NCBI GenBank assembly: GCA_015068725.1
Contig: SVKA01000007.1
Span: 1 to 61,571 of the forward strand
DNA length: 61,571 nt
From: Oscillospiraceae bacterium
GTDB taxonomy: Bacteria; Bacillota; Clostridia; UBA1381; UMGS1253
Direction of reading: 5' to 3'
Shown here: positions 54,107 to 61,571 of the stretch, in pieces
Layout: every line of letters begins with the position of its first letter
Numbering within the stretch: the stretch's first letter is position 1
Notes under the pieces: model-generated
Told to the model about the DNA's origin: nothing
The model's database searches: none
The model's input: the letters and a program-made list of their open reading frames with translations, nothing else
Made by a program: the position numbers and the translations under genes

Positions 54107-54316
54107 CTACAATATAAAATATATAAGTGCCGCTATAAATGTGCAGCATCCGGCAAGAAGAGATAACAACAAAGCGCCTTTGTTTATATGCGCGCGCTTT
54201 TTAAACGTACGTATTTTGCCGTGATTTATATCAAAACAGCGCTTGATGTATAAATCAAGAACATCCTGTGCCTGTGCGACTATGTCGTATTGTTCGTTTT
54301 TACTTTTATCGGCCAT
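54107..54316 (-). CDS. Small tail-anchored membrane protein downstream of spoIIE
   Basis: A 69-residue protein not recognised. A soluble, charged N-terminal part (QYDIVAQAQDVLDLYIKR, FDINHGKIRTFKKRAH) is followed by a C-terminal hydrophobic helix (ALLLSLLAGCCTFIAALIYF) that reaches the end, so a C-tail anchored cytoplasmic protein is likely. AAAGGA is 9 nt before the ATG, which supports translation. It lies 81 nt after spoIIE with no terminator seen, so it may be made at sporulation. Confidence 0.65.
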   Translation of the reverse strand: MADKSKNEQYDIVAQAQDVLDLYIKRCFDINHGKIRTFKKRAHINKGALLLSLLAGCCTFIAALIYFIL

Positions 54317-54397
54317 TTGCAGATTCCTTTCGCATAAATTTTGTATTTATCTGGTTATATTTTTATCAACAATAACGTGAAATATACCTTTAAAACA

Positions 54398-56758
54398 TTA
54401 TTTTTCCAAAATTTTTGCAACAATTACCGTCATATCGTCATCGACCTTGCCGCGCTTATGTATAACGGCTTCTTTGAGTATAATTTCGGCGATGGTTTCA
54501 GCTTGCTCGCTTTCGTTTATTTCCATAAGCGTTTCACATACCCAGTTTGTATTCTTTTTTGCGTTTGCAACTCCGTCGCTTAAAAGCACGATACAGTCGC
54601 CACCGCTTAGCCGCTTTGTTGAAAGCGATATATCAGCCTCGGTAAGTATACCGGCGGGCAGGGTGTTACAAAAAATACTTTCGATTACCTGAGCGCGTCT
54701 GATATAGCCCGTCGATGCACCAATTTTTACAAACTCAGCGCTTGCGTTTAACATATCTATCAGCGCCAAATCAATTGTTGCAAACGATTCTGTTCCGCTT
54801 TTCGATACGAGAGCCGAATTTATAAGCTGCAGTGCCGAGGTTTTGTCAAAGCCTGCAAGCAGAAGCTTTTTTAATAAGTTAATCGTGGTTTTGCTTTCAC
54901 AAGCGGCGTTTTCGCCGCACCCCATACCATCGCTTATGGCTATCAAATATTTGTTCGAGTTTAGAGCCACGCTGCAATATGAATCGCCATTAACGCTTTG
55001 ACCATCTTTTTTTAGTGTTGCAACACCGCTTTCAATTTTATAGTTCAGTACAGGCTCGTATATTACACGAAGCTCATCTGTAAGTGTGTTGGTCATACGC
55101 ATCGGTATTCCAAGAACATCTGATATAATATCTTCAACTCCATTTGCCGTCTCGAAATCGTCTGCGTCAAAAAACTCGGCTTCAACCTCGAAACAACCGT
55201 CGGGTCTTTCGAATACGCAAAGACTTTTTACGGATATTTTATGCTTTAAAAGCTCGGAGGCAAGCTTTTTTTCGTATTTGCTTTCGCAAATTATGTCATT
55301 GTTTATTTTGCTGCACAATGAGTTTACAACAGAGGCAAAACCGCGATATTGCTGTGAAAGAACCTTTCTTGACTCTTGGGACTGACCTTCCCAAAGAGTG
55401 TTTATACGGCTTATTTCGTAAAAGTGGTTGCAGGCGGCTACAAATTCTTCACATTTAACGCATTTTTCACGAAACAGAGCGGGAACGTCAAGAATGTCGG
55501 CATAGCCTTTTTTACTAAGCTTTTTCTTGATTGCACTTATAGCCGACAATGTCAAATCTGCCTCTTTGTCCCAGCAATGTCCGCGAAGACCGCAGCGCAT
55601 ACATATTTTTTCGCAGGCAGAGTCGAAAACATCGGCAATGTTATTTTCTTCGTCTGTGTTTCTTCTTACAGAGAGTTCATCAAAGGAATCGGCGAGCGTT
55701 TTGAATGTATCTTCAAGCTCGTAAAGACGATAGTTCATCATTTCCTGCATCCTGACTATATATGGCAAATCCGAGCGTGAGCCATAATAACCGTTTACAA
55801 ATGCCATAGCGTGTTCAAGCTTTTTTTGAGGGAAAAAAGCAAAAATAACAGCGCTGATTAAAAAGTTTAATATTCCGACCTCGCCGTATGCATACATAGT
55901 AGTCATAAACCCAAGGCTCATCGCCGATGCGGCAAAGCTGAGAGTAATGCCGTATTTGCCAAGCGGTCTTGCGCAGCCTGCAAAAAAACCACACAAGGCA
56001 TAAATGCCTATAACCGAAAGCATATCAAGACTGTTTAAAGAACAGAGCATACCGACACATGCTCCTGCGCACGTTCCTGTGGCTATGCCGCGACAATACG
56101 CCAAAAATATGACACCTATGCCATAAATTATATGAACCAGATTTATCGTTCCTATTTTTGTGATATTGCTTATTCCCGCAAGCGAAAGTGAAAATATCAG
56201 CATAAGACTCAAAAGCTGTTCGTTTGTAGCACGACTTTTTGAAGACTCTTTATTTTGGAAAAATATATTCGACTCAAAAAACAATGCAACAAGAAAACCG
56301 CATATTATACATTCAAGCACAAGCAATGCAACATTATACGCAAGTATCATATCAAAAAGCATAAGCACTATTCCGCCCAAAAAGAGCGAAAGTGATGATG
56401 CGATTGCATTTGTGATAGGCAAGGCAACGCCTTTTTTGTCAAACAATATTTTATACAGTGAAAAAACGCCCATAGCAATCAAATATTTAAAAGCATAGGT
56501 CCCTGCGCCTGCACTTAAATATCCAATAAGAGAGCACAGCATTGCAAGAGGCATTCTTGCTTTTGTATACGATGAGGCAAAAAACGCTATGGAAAATGGA
56601 CTTAAAGAGCCAAGCATAGACGTGCGTGCAAGCAAAAAAGATATAGCACCTGATATGTAGTCGGTCTTTTTTAATCTTGTGTTTTGATTATTCGTTTTTC
56701 GAGCTTCTGAAGCGTTTTTATCGACACGCTTATAATACGGAATTTCGGTTTGTGGCAT
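54398..56758 (-). CDS. spoIIE: Stage II sporulation protein E (SpoIIE) phosphatase
   Basis: Membrane PP2C phosphatase that dephosphorylates SpoIIAA in the forespore and so activates sigma-F. The 786 residues contain about ten N-terminal membrane helices (about 35-320), a middle regulatory region with Cys pairs (EKICMRCGLRGHCW, CVKCEEFVAAC), and the C-terminal PP2C domain (about 565-785) with YLIAISDGMGCGENA, ESFATIDLALID and GGDCIVLLSDGVANA holding the metal Asp residues. ACAAGGAGAG precedes the ATG. Its target spoIIAA is at 18.4 kb. Confidence 0.95.
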   Translation of the reverse strand: MPQTEIPYYKRVDKNASEARKTNNQNTRLKKTDYISGAISFLLARTSMLGSLSPFSIAFFASSYTKARMPLAMLCSLIGYLSAGAGTYAFKYLIAMGVFSLYKILFDKKGVALPITNAIASSLSLFLGGIVLMLFDMILAYNVALLVLECIICGFLVALFFESNIFFQNKESSKSRATNEQLLSLMLIFSLSLAGISNITKIGTINLVHIIYGIGVIFLAYCRGIATGTCAGACVGMLCSLNSLDMLSVIGIYALCGFFAGCARPLGKYGITLSFAASAMSLGFMTTMYAYGEVGILNFLISAVIFAFFPQKKLEHAMAFVNGYYGSRSDLPYIVRMQEMMNYRLYELEDTFKTLADSFDELSVRRNTDEENNIADVFDSACEKICMRCGLRGHCWDKEADLTLSAISAIKKKLSKKGYADILDVPALFREKCVKCEEFVAACNHFYEISRINTLWEGQSQESRKVLSQQYRGFASVVNSLCSKINNDIICESKYEKKLASELLKHKISVKSLCVFERPDGCFEVEAEFFDADDFETANGVEDIISDVLGIPMRMTNTLTDELRVIYEPVLNYKIESGVATLKKDGQSVNGDSYCSVALNSNKYLIAISDGMGCGENAACESKTTINLLKKLLLAGFDKTSALQLINSALVSKSGTESFATIDLALIDMLNASAEFVKIGASTGYIRRAQVIESIFCNTLPAGILTEADISLSTKRLSGGDCIVLLSDGVANAKKNTNWVCETLMEINESEQAETIAEIILKEAVIHKRGKVDDDMTVIVAKILEK

Positions 56759-56832
56759 AATTTTTCTCTCCTTGTATGTAAAATTTGTTCTAAAACTGCT
56801 TTTTGATACATAGAATTTTAATTTACTATTTC

Positions 56833-56879
56833 ATTATACACACCTTATGTAAAATTTTTTGTAAATTAACGTTGTCGAA
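56833..56879 (-). promoter_or_regulatory. Spo0A-type spoIIE promoter with 0A box
   Basis: On the minus strand TATAAT (56833-56838) has no -35 at the usual 17 nt, but TTTACA (56860-56865) lies 21 nt upstream. A perfect 0A box, TGTCGAA on the plus strand (56873-56879), follows. Bacillus spoIIE has the same 21-nt spacing and Spo0A dependence. Confidence 0.75.
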
Positions 56880-56937
56880 AAAAGAAAATTCACCTACATT
56901 TTTTTACAATTTATTCCTTGAAAAAAACCCATACAAC

Positions 56938-56965
56938 TTGACATTATGGGTGGATGTGATATAAT
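56938..56965 (+). promoter_or_regulatory. Strong promoter for the MATE pair
   Basis: TTGACA (56938-56943), 16 nt, TATAAT (56960-56965) with TG extension (TGATATAAT). Confidence 0.9.
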
Positions 56966-57026
56966 CTGTGTGAATGGAATTTTAACTGCAAAAACCAACA
57001 AAATATCTGTTGCAGGAGTGATAGCT

Positions 57027-58409
57027 ATGGCAAAGAGTAAAAACGAAATTAATATGACACTTGGCGCTATGTTGCCAAAGATAATCAGGTTTGCGATACC
57101 GCTTATCTTTTCGAGTATATTGCAGATTTTGTTTCATACAGCAGACGTTATTGTAGCAGGACGCTTTGCGGGCGAAACATCACTTGCTGCGGTTGGTGCG
57201 TGCAGCTCTATTATAAATTTGATTGTAACTTTATTTATTGGGCTCTCTCTTGGTGCGACGATAGTTGTTTCGAAATATTACGGAGAAAAAGACTACGCGG
57301 GAATGCAAAAAGCTACGCACACAGCGATACTGATGAGCATTATATGCGGCTTGTTTTTGACTGTGTTGGGAAATGTTGTTGCAAAGCCTGTGCTTCATAT
57401 GTTGGGTGTGCCTGACGATGTTATCGGGTTGGCGACGTCTTATATGAAAATTTATTTTCTGGGTGCGCCTTTTAACATTCTTTACAATTTCGCATCGGGC
57501 ATAATGCGTTCATACGGCGATACAAAAAGCCCTTTGCGCTTTATCACAGTGGCCGGTATTGTAAATGTTATTTTAAATCTGGTGTTTGTAATATATTTTA
57601 AAATGGCTGCGTCGGGTGTTGCTCTTGCAACCGTTATTTCGCATGCACTTTCGGCAATTTTTGCGACAAAAGCACTTATGCATATAAATAACGGCTGCCA
57701 TCTTGACTTAAAGCAGCTGCGTATACATAAACAGCAGCTTTTTATGATAATAAAAGCAGGTGTTCCGGCAGGTCTTCAAAGTATATTGTTCAGCATATCA
57801 AACGTGCTTGTTTCATCAAGTGTAAACTCATTTGGTACAATGGTTGTAGCGGGAAACTCTGCCGCTATGTCGATTGGAAACTTTGTGTATACCTCTATGC
57901 ATGCAACGTCGCAGTCTGCCGTTACGGTGGCGTCGCAAAATTATGGTGCAAAAGAATTTAAAAGAATTTTAAAAGGGTGGGGAATATGCGCCATCTGTGT
58001 AAGCGTTGTCGGTATTTTAACGAGCGCTGCCGCAGTTATTTTTGCCGACACTCTGCTTTCAATTTATTCGACAAATCCACAGGTAATAGAGTGTGGAAAA
58101 ATAAGAATTAACTATCTTGTGGCGACGTATACATTGTGTGGCTTTATGGAGGTTTCGGTTGCGTGTCTTCGTGGAATAGGCCATGCTGTTTTGCCGATGG
58201 TGGTGTCTATTTTCGGAGTATGTGTTTTCAGAGTTTTTTGGATATATACGATTTTTGCAGCGTACAGAAGCTTGCCGTGTCTTTACATATCATATCCTAT
58301 TTCGTGGGTGCTCACAGGAGTGGTGCAGACAGTTTTGTTTTTTATGTGTTTGCGAAAAAAAGAAATGTTATACAATAAAAGCCTTGAAGAAAATGCGATA
58401 GGAGAATAG
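57027..58409 (+). CDS. MATE family multidrug/metabolite efflux transporter, copy 1
   Basis: A 460-residue, 12-helix exporter driven by Na+ or H+. Family marks include IPLIFSSILQILFHTADVIVAGRFAGE, split here as ILFHTADVIVAGRFAGE, AAVGACSSIINLI, YNFASGIMRSYGDTKSPLRF and GVPAGLQSILFSISNVLVS. DinF/NorM-type substrates cannot be assigned. ATG 57027 is 8 nt after GGAG, and a longer in-frame version starting at 56946 runs over the promoter. It is followed 2 nt later by a close paralogue. Confidence 0.92.
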   Translation: MAKSKNEINMTLGAMLPKIIRFAIPLIFSSILQILFHTADVIVAGRFAGETSLAAVGACSSIINLIVTLFIGLSLGATIVVSKYYGEKDYAGMQKATHTAILMSIICGLFLTVLGNVVAKPVLHMLGVPDDVIGLATSYMKIYFLGAPFNILYNFASGIMRSYGDTKSPLRFITVAGIVNVILNLVFVIYFKMAASGVALATVISHALSAIFATKALMHINNGCHLDLKQLRIHKQQLFMIIKAGVPAGLQSILFSISNVLVSSSVNSFGTMVVAGNSAAMSIGNFVYTSMHATSQSAVTVASQNYGAKEFKRILKGWGICAICVSVVGILTSAAAVIFADTLLSIYSTNPQVIECGKIRINYLVATYTLCGFMEVSVACLRGIGHAVLPMVVSIFGVCVFRVFWIYTIFAAYRSLPCLYISYPISWVLTGVVQTVLFFMCLRKKEMLYNKSLEENAIGE

Positions 58410-58411
58410 CT

Positions 58412-59791
58412 ATGGCAAGCAGTAAGCATGAAATCAATATGACGCAAGGTAATATGGTGCCTAAAATAATCAGGTTTGCAATACCGCTTGTTTTTTCGGG
58501 CATATTGCAGCTTCTTTTCCATACGGCTGATACGGTAGTTGTGGGACGTTTTGCAGGCGAAGCGTCGCTTGCGGCGGTTGGGGCGTGCGGTCCTGTTATA
58601 AACTTGATTGTAAATGCTTTTATAGGTTTTTCAACCGGAGCGACGATAGTTGTTTCTCGCTATTTTGGTGAAAACAGTTATGAAGGAATGCAAAAAGCCA
58701 CGCATAGCGCCATAACAATGAGTGTTATAATTGGAGCGTTTATTGCCATTTTAGGAAATCTTGTGGTGGATTTTATGATAAAATTCGTCGGTATGCCCGA
58801 AGATGTTATTCCGCTTGGAAGGGTGTATCTCAGAATTTATTTTAGCGGTGCGCCTTTTATTATGCTTTATAACTTTGCCTCGGGCATAATGCGCTCGTAT
58901 GGCGATACCAAAAGACCATTGTATTATTTGATTGTAGCGGGCGTTATTAATGTTGTTTTAAACTTGGTTTTTGTTATAGAGTTCAAAATGAATGTAGCAG
59001 GCGTTGCGCTTGCGACAATAATTTCCCAGGCTGTTTCGGCATATCTTACACTAAGAACGCTGACAAAAGTTGAAAATGGCTGTAATCTGGACTTGAAAAA
59101 ACTTTGTATACATAAAAAACAGTTTGTGATGATAGTACGTGCAGGGATACCGGCGGGACTTCAGAGTTGTATGTTCAATATATCGAATCTGCTTATATCT
59201 TCAAGCGTAAACTCATTTGGTACTATTGCGGTTGCCGGCAACGCTGCTGCAAGCTCGGTCGAAGGCTTTATACTTGTGGCAGAAACCGCTATGACACAGG
59301 CGGCGGTTACTGCGACGGCACAAAATTATGGAGCAAAAAAATTCAAAAGAGCTTTTAAAGCATGGCAGATATGTACCGTTTGTGTAATTGTTGCAATGTT
59401 ATTGCTTAGTGTTGTTGCACTTGCTTTTGCCAAACCGATTCTTTCTGCATTTTCTGATAATGAAGCTGTGCTCGAGATTGGTGTGAGAAGACTTTTTTAC
59501 ATTGTACCTTTATATATGATGTGCGGTGTCATGGATATTGCGGTCAGCAGTCTCAGGGGAATAGGGTATTATATTGCACCGATGATGGTGTCTGTATTTG
59601 GAATATGTGTTTTCAGAGTTTTGTGGATTTATACGGTTTTTGCGTATTACAGAACGCTCCCGTGCCTTTATATATCATATCCTGTTTCATGGATGCTTAC
59701 GGGAGCAGTACAAATCGTTTTGTTTATGATATGTTTAAAGAAACAAGAAAAGCAGTACAATGAAAGCCTCAAAGAAGGTATATCAGTCTAA
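58412..59791 (+). CDS. MATE family multidrug/metabolite efflux transporter, copy 2
   Basis: A 459-residue 12-helix MATE protein closely similar to the upstream gene along its whole length: KHEINMTQGNMVPKIIRFAI, LFHTADTVVVGRFAGEASLA, YNFASGIMRSYGDTKRPLYY, GIPAGLQSCMFNISNLLISS. It starts 2 nt after the first copy with its own AGGAG site. The pair looks like a tandem duplication that has since diverged; the two may pair or have different substrates. It is followed by smpB with 46 nt between. Confidence 0.92.
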   Translation: MASSKHEINMTQGNMVPKIIRFAIPLVFSGILQLLFHTADTVVVGRFAGEASLAAVGACGPVINLIVNAFIGFSTGATIVVSRYFGENSYEGMQKATHSAITMSVIIGAFIAILGNLVVDFMIKFVGMPEDVIPLGRVYLRIYFSGAPFIMLYNFASGIMRSYGDTKRPLYYLIVAGVINVVLNLVFVIEFKMNVAGVALATIISQAVSAYLTLRTLTKVENGCNLDLKKLCIHKKQFVMIVRAGIPAGLQSCMFNISNLLISSSVNSFGTIAVAGNAAASSVEGFILVAETAMTQAAVTATAQNYGAKKFKRAFKAWQICTVCVIVAMLLLSVVALAFAKPILSAFSDNEAVLEIGVRRLFYIVPLYMMCGVMDIAVSSLRGIGYYIAPMMVSVFGICVFRVLWIYTVFAYYRTLPCLYISYPVSWMLTGAVQIVLFMICLKKQEKQYNESLKEGISV

Positions 59792-59837
59792 ACTCCGGGA
59801 TAAAATGTTTATGTAATATAGGAAAGGGCAATAAATT

Positions 59838-60293
59838 ATGGCAAAGATAATTGCACAAAACAAAAAAGCATATCATGACTATTTTGTCGAAGAAAAATAC
59901 GAGGCAGGTATCGAGCTTTTCGGTACAGAGGTAAAATCTCTGCGTGAAGGGCGCGTCAACTTGAAGGATTCGTATGCAAGTGTAACAAAGCAGGGTGAGA
60001 TATACGTTCACGGTATGCACATAAGCCCGTATGAAAAGGGCAATATATTCAACAAAGACCCGCTTCGCGAAAGAAAGCTGCTTCTTCATAAAAGAGAAAT
60101 ATTAAAGCTTGCGGGCACGGCGGCGCAGATGGGTTATTCGCTTATACCGTTGTCTTTGTATTTTAAGGATTCAAGGGTAAAGCTTGAGCTTGGGGTATGC
60201 AAGGGTAAAAAATTGTATGACAAGCGTGATGACGCTGCAAAACGTGATGCAAAACGAAGTATCGAGCGTGCTATGCGCGACAAAAACAGATAA
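59838..60293 (+). CDS. smpB: SsrA-binding protein SmpB
   Basis: Binds tmRNA and carries it to stalled ribosomes for trans-translation. The 151 residues include [47 protein letters not shown], and the basic C-terminal tail [17 protein letters not shown] that acts as a codon mimic. AAAGGG is about 11 nt before the ATG. Its RNA partner lies 100 nt downstream. Confidence 0.96.
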   Translation: MAKIIAQNKKAYHDYFVEEKYEAGIELFGTEVKSLREGRVNLKDSYASVTKQGEIYVHGMHISPYEKGNIFNKDPLRERKLLLHKREILKLAGTAAQMGYSLIPLSLYFKDSRVKLELGVCKGKKLYDKRDDAAKRDAKRSIERAMRDKNR

Positions 60294-60332
60294 AAACTGT
60301 ATGATTGTAGTAAAAATGTCATATATATTATG

Positions 60333-60360
60333 TTGACATAATCAAAAAAGGTGATATACT
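60333..60360 (+). promoter_or_regulatory. Promoter of ssrA
   Basis: TTGACA (60333-60338), 16 nt, TATACT (60355-60360) with TG extension (TGATATACT), about 33 nt before the mature 5' end. Confidence 0.88.
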
Positions 60361-60393
60361 AATATTTGCACCAATTTCACATACCGTTTATAT

Positions 60394-60737
60394 GGGGGCG
60401 TAATGGTTTCGACGGGGATGTTGAAGTATGGGAAGCGGGTAGCGGTGGGCGCCGCTTAAAAAGCCTAACTTTAAATTTAAACGCTAACAATAAATTAGCT
60501 TACGCTGCCTAATTAGGCGGCCGTCATGCCCGGGAGGACCGCGGCTTGGGACATGGCGTCAGACAGCGGTGAACGTGATTTAGCTAAGCTTTGCGCTAAA
60601 CATGACTAATGAAGCTACCAAAGCTACAAGTTTGTCTGCGGACTTGTAGCCGAGGGAATGTAGACCACAGACTGCACCCGGAGATGCCTGTATGAATATG
60701 TTTTCGGACGCGGGTTCGACTCCCGCCGCCTCCACCA
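60394..60737 (+). ncRNA. ssrA: Transfer-messenger RNA
   Basis: A 344-nt single-piece tmRNA. The 5' end GGGGGCGTAATGGTTTCGAC is canonical, and GGGGGCG pairs with CGCCTCC at the 3' end (one G-U) in the tRNA-like acceptor, followed by A and encoded CCA at 60735-60737; T-arm CGGG TTCGACT CCCG. The tag reading frame resumes at GCT 60483 and encodes ANNKLAYAA before TAA (60510-60512), which is my reading by eye. smpB is directly upstream. Confidence 0.95.
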
Positions 60738-60947
60738 CAAAGAAGAAAAGGACACGCTTGTGTCCTTTTTCTTCTTTGTTTAAGATTAGAAAGGGAGTCG
60801 AACCCTGAGAGGGTTTTTGCGGTTAAAAAAACAGTCCAGCGAACTGTCTTTCAGCAAAAAGGTGCGCAGACGGGTACTGCAAGTATATTGCGTAGCGGTC
60901 GTCAAGCAATAAAGACGCTTTGTGTATTTCTCCCGCCGCCTCCACCA
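60720..60947 (+). repeat. Duplicated tmRNA 3' end with intervening structured element
   Basis: The last 18 nt of ssrA, CTCCCGCCGCCTCCACCA (60720-60737), recur exactly at 60930-60947. Between them, GGGAGTCGAACCC (60793-60805) is a perfect inverted copy of the tmRNA T-arm GGGTTCGACTCCC (60712-60724). Further hairpins are AACCCT/AGGGTT (60801-60815, followed by TTTTT), ACAGT/ACTGT (60831-60847) and TATTGC/GCAATA (60886-60911). No convincing coding region is present. Consistent with an integrated or relic element at the ssrA end, or an extragenic repeat. Confidence 0.75.
60737..60780 (+). terminator. Terminator after ssrA
   Basis: A 19-bp stem ACAAAGAAGAAAAGGACAC / GTGTCCTTTTTCTTCTTTGT (one bulged T), GCTT loop. 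The U-rich tract lies in the right arm and TTT follows. Confidence 0.85.
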
Positions 60948-60968
60948 AAATAAATTTATAAAAAACTC

Positions 60969-60997
60969 TTGACTTTATCTTGGTAAAGTGATATCAT
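60969..60997 (+). promoter_or_regulatory. Promoter of the T-box / paaK transcript
   Basis: TTGACT (60969-60974), 17 nt, TATCAT (60992-60997). Confidence 0.8.
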
Positions 60998-61020
60998 ATG
61001 AATAAATCAAATGCGTTTGA

Positions 61021-61295
61021 GCAGAAACAAGTAGTCTTGGAAAGAGTCTATAAGAGAGTTGCCGGTTGGTGCGAGGCAATGATGATGACCTTGATGAATT
61101 CCTTCTGTTAGCAGTGCGCTGAACGAAAGAAATTTCAAGTAGGATGCAACGGGCGTTCCCGTTACAGAACTAAGGTATGATAGTACCTGATAAGGTCGCT
61201 ATTGTGAGATAGCGATAAACTGAGGTGGTACCACGGAAATGATATTTTCGTCCTCTGTATCCTTAATCGGATTGCGGAGGGCGTATTTTTTTTTA
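61021..61295 (+). promoter_or_regulatory. T-box riboswitch, specifier TTC (Phe), controlling paaK
   Basis: Stem I base CAGAA (61022-61026) / TTCTG (61103-61107) frames a specifier loop with AGTA (61030-61033) opposite GAA (61096-61098); the next triplet TTC (61099-61101) reads as a Phe codon. The T-box sequence GAGGTGGTACCACGG is at 61222-61236; TGGT (61226-61229) would pair with the ACCA end of tRNA-Phe. The terminator is a 14-bp stem (61249-61262 with 61269-61283) and a run of nine T. Uncharged tRNA-Phe should favour the antiterminator and switch paaK on. Confidence 0.9.
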
Positions 61296-61357
61296 TAAAA
61301 TATGTGCTCCAAGCTTCCGTAATTCACAAAAAAATCAAAAAGGAAGGATGAAGGAAA

Positions 61358-61571
61358 ATGGCTCAGAATTATTATCAGAAAGAAATCGAAACAATGCCGG
61401 TAGAAGATATTAAAAAGCTTCAATCGGAAAAATTGGTAAAGCAGGTAAAGCATGTTTATGAAAATGTGCCGTATTACCGCAATCTCATGGATGAAAAGGG
61501 TGTTACACCCGAGGATATTAAGGGAATAGAAGATTTGCATAAGCTTCCATTTCTTACAAAAGCGGACCTAA
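61358..61571 (+). CDS. paaK: Phenylacetate-CoA ligase family protein (5' part, cut by window end)
   Basis: The first 71 codons of an ANL-superfamily ligase. YYQKEIETMPVEDIKKLQ, then VYENVPYYRNLMDEKGV and LPFLTKADL match the N-terminus of PaaK proteins, which activate phenylacetate, or indoleacetate-type aryl acids, to CoA thioesters. ATG 61358 lies shortly after AAGGAAGG and AAGGA. Control by a Phe-type T-box links it to aromatic amino acid metabolism: in anaerobes phenylacetyl-CoA can be the acid-side end product or the starting compound of Phe fermentation or synthesis by indolepyruvate-type oxidoreductases. The direction cannot be told here. Confidence 0.85.
   Translation, partial: MAQNYYQKEIETMPVEDIKKLQSEKLVKQVKHVYENVPYYRNLMDEKGVTPEDIKGIEDLHKLPFLTKADL

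Noticed and set aside
1-61571. CRISPR arrays, rRNA genes or intact insertion sequences
   Set aside because: No regularly spaced repeats, rRNA signatures or transposase genes were seen on reading the window.

Overview
The window reads as chromosomal DNA from an endospore-forming, low-GC member of the Clostridia. It carries spoIIP, spoIIM, spoIIAA-spoIIAB-sigF, a spoIVFA/spoIVFB-like pair, spoVAC and spoIIE. Its promoters are AT-rich and sigma-A-like, Shine-Dalgarno sites are strong, TTG and GTG starts are frequent, and there are T-box and tmRNA genes of Gram-positive type. I cannot name the genus from sequence alone. The first gene (UPF0182) is cut by the left edge and the last (a phenylacetate-CoA ligase) by the right edge. 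Layout: 1-13.2 kb holds the UPF0182 end, spoIIP, a minus-strand acyl-CoA synthetase with its XRE-cupin regulator, then yifB/comM, proC, spoIIM, xerD, a zinc-ribbon protein, a diacylglycerol glucosyltransferase-like gene and ispD-ispF. 13.2-18.3 kb is the str operon (L7Ae-like, rpsL, rpsG, fusA, tuf) with its own strong promoter and leader and no rpoBC in front. 18.3-20.0 kb is the spoIIA operon behind a sigma-H-type promoter and Spo0A-box-like sites. 20.1-26.3 kb has a phosphohexomutase followed by a DeoR-controlled three-gene cassette (FAD oxidoreductase, FSA-type aldolase, SDR) bracketed by two copies of a 33-nt terminator sequence. 26.5-33.9 kb has tRNA-Arg(CCT), rnr, the spoIVF-like pair, an SGNH hydrolase with an AGE-family epimerase, and a DUF1015 gene. 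33.9-42.7 kb has a stand-alone spoVAC, a D-lactate dehydrogenase-like gene, a secreted phosphodiester glycosidase with a DUF4364 gene, a QueG-like protein, rnhB-yraN-dipeptidase, and an SLH-domain surface protein. 42.8-47.6 kb is a minus-strand block (femAB-alr-prfA and DUF6062 plus a membrane protein). 47.7-54.1 kb has a DNA glycosylase, tyrS-thyA-dfr-rnhA, a UPF0180 gene and nifS-nifU. 54.1-56.9 kb is spoIIE with a Spo0A-type promoter and a small downstream membrane protein. 57-61.6 kb has two tandem MATE transporters, smpB, tmRNA, an unusual element that repeats the tmRNA 3' end, and a Phe-type T-box in front of paaK. Functionally this is mostly conserved housekeeping and sporulation DNA with a few accessory insertions. 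The most unusual points are: the non-coding element after ssrA that copies the tmRNA end and carries an inverted copy of its T-arm; the T-box (specifier TTC) in front of a phenylacetate-CoA ligase; the DeoR cassette between duplicated terminators; a DHFR fused to a DUF2007-like domain; a SpoIVFA-position protein without a LytM domain; an orphan spoVAC; and natural changes in the streptomycin loop of ribosomal protein S12. All family assignments are by eye from motifs; no database was searched.
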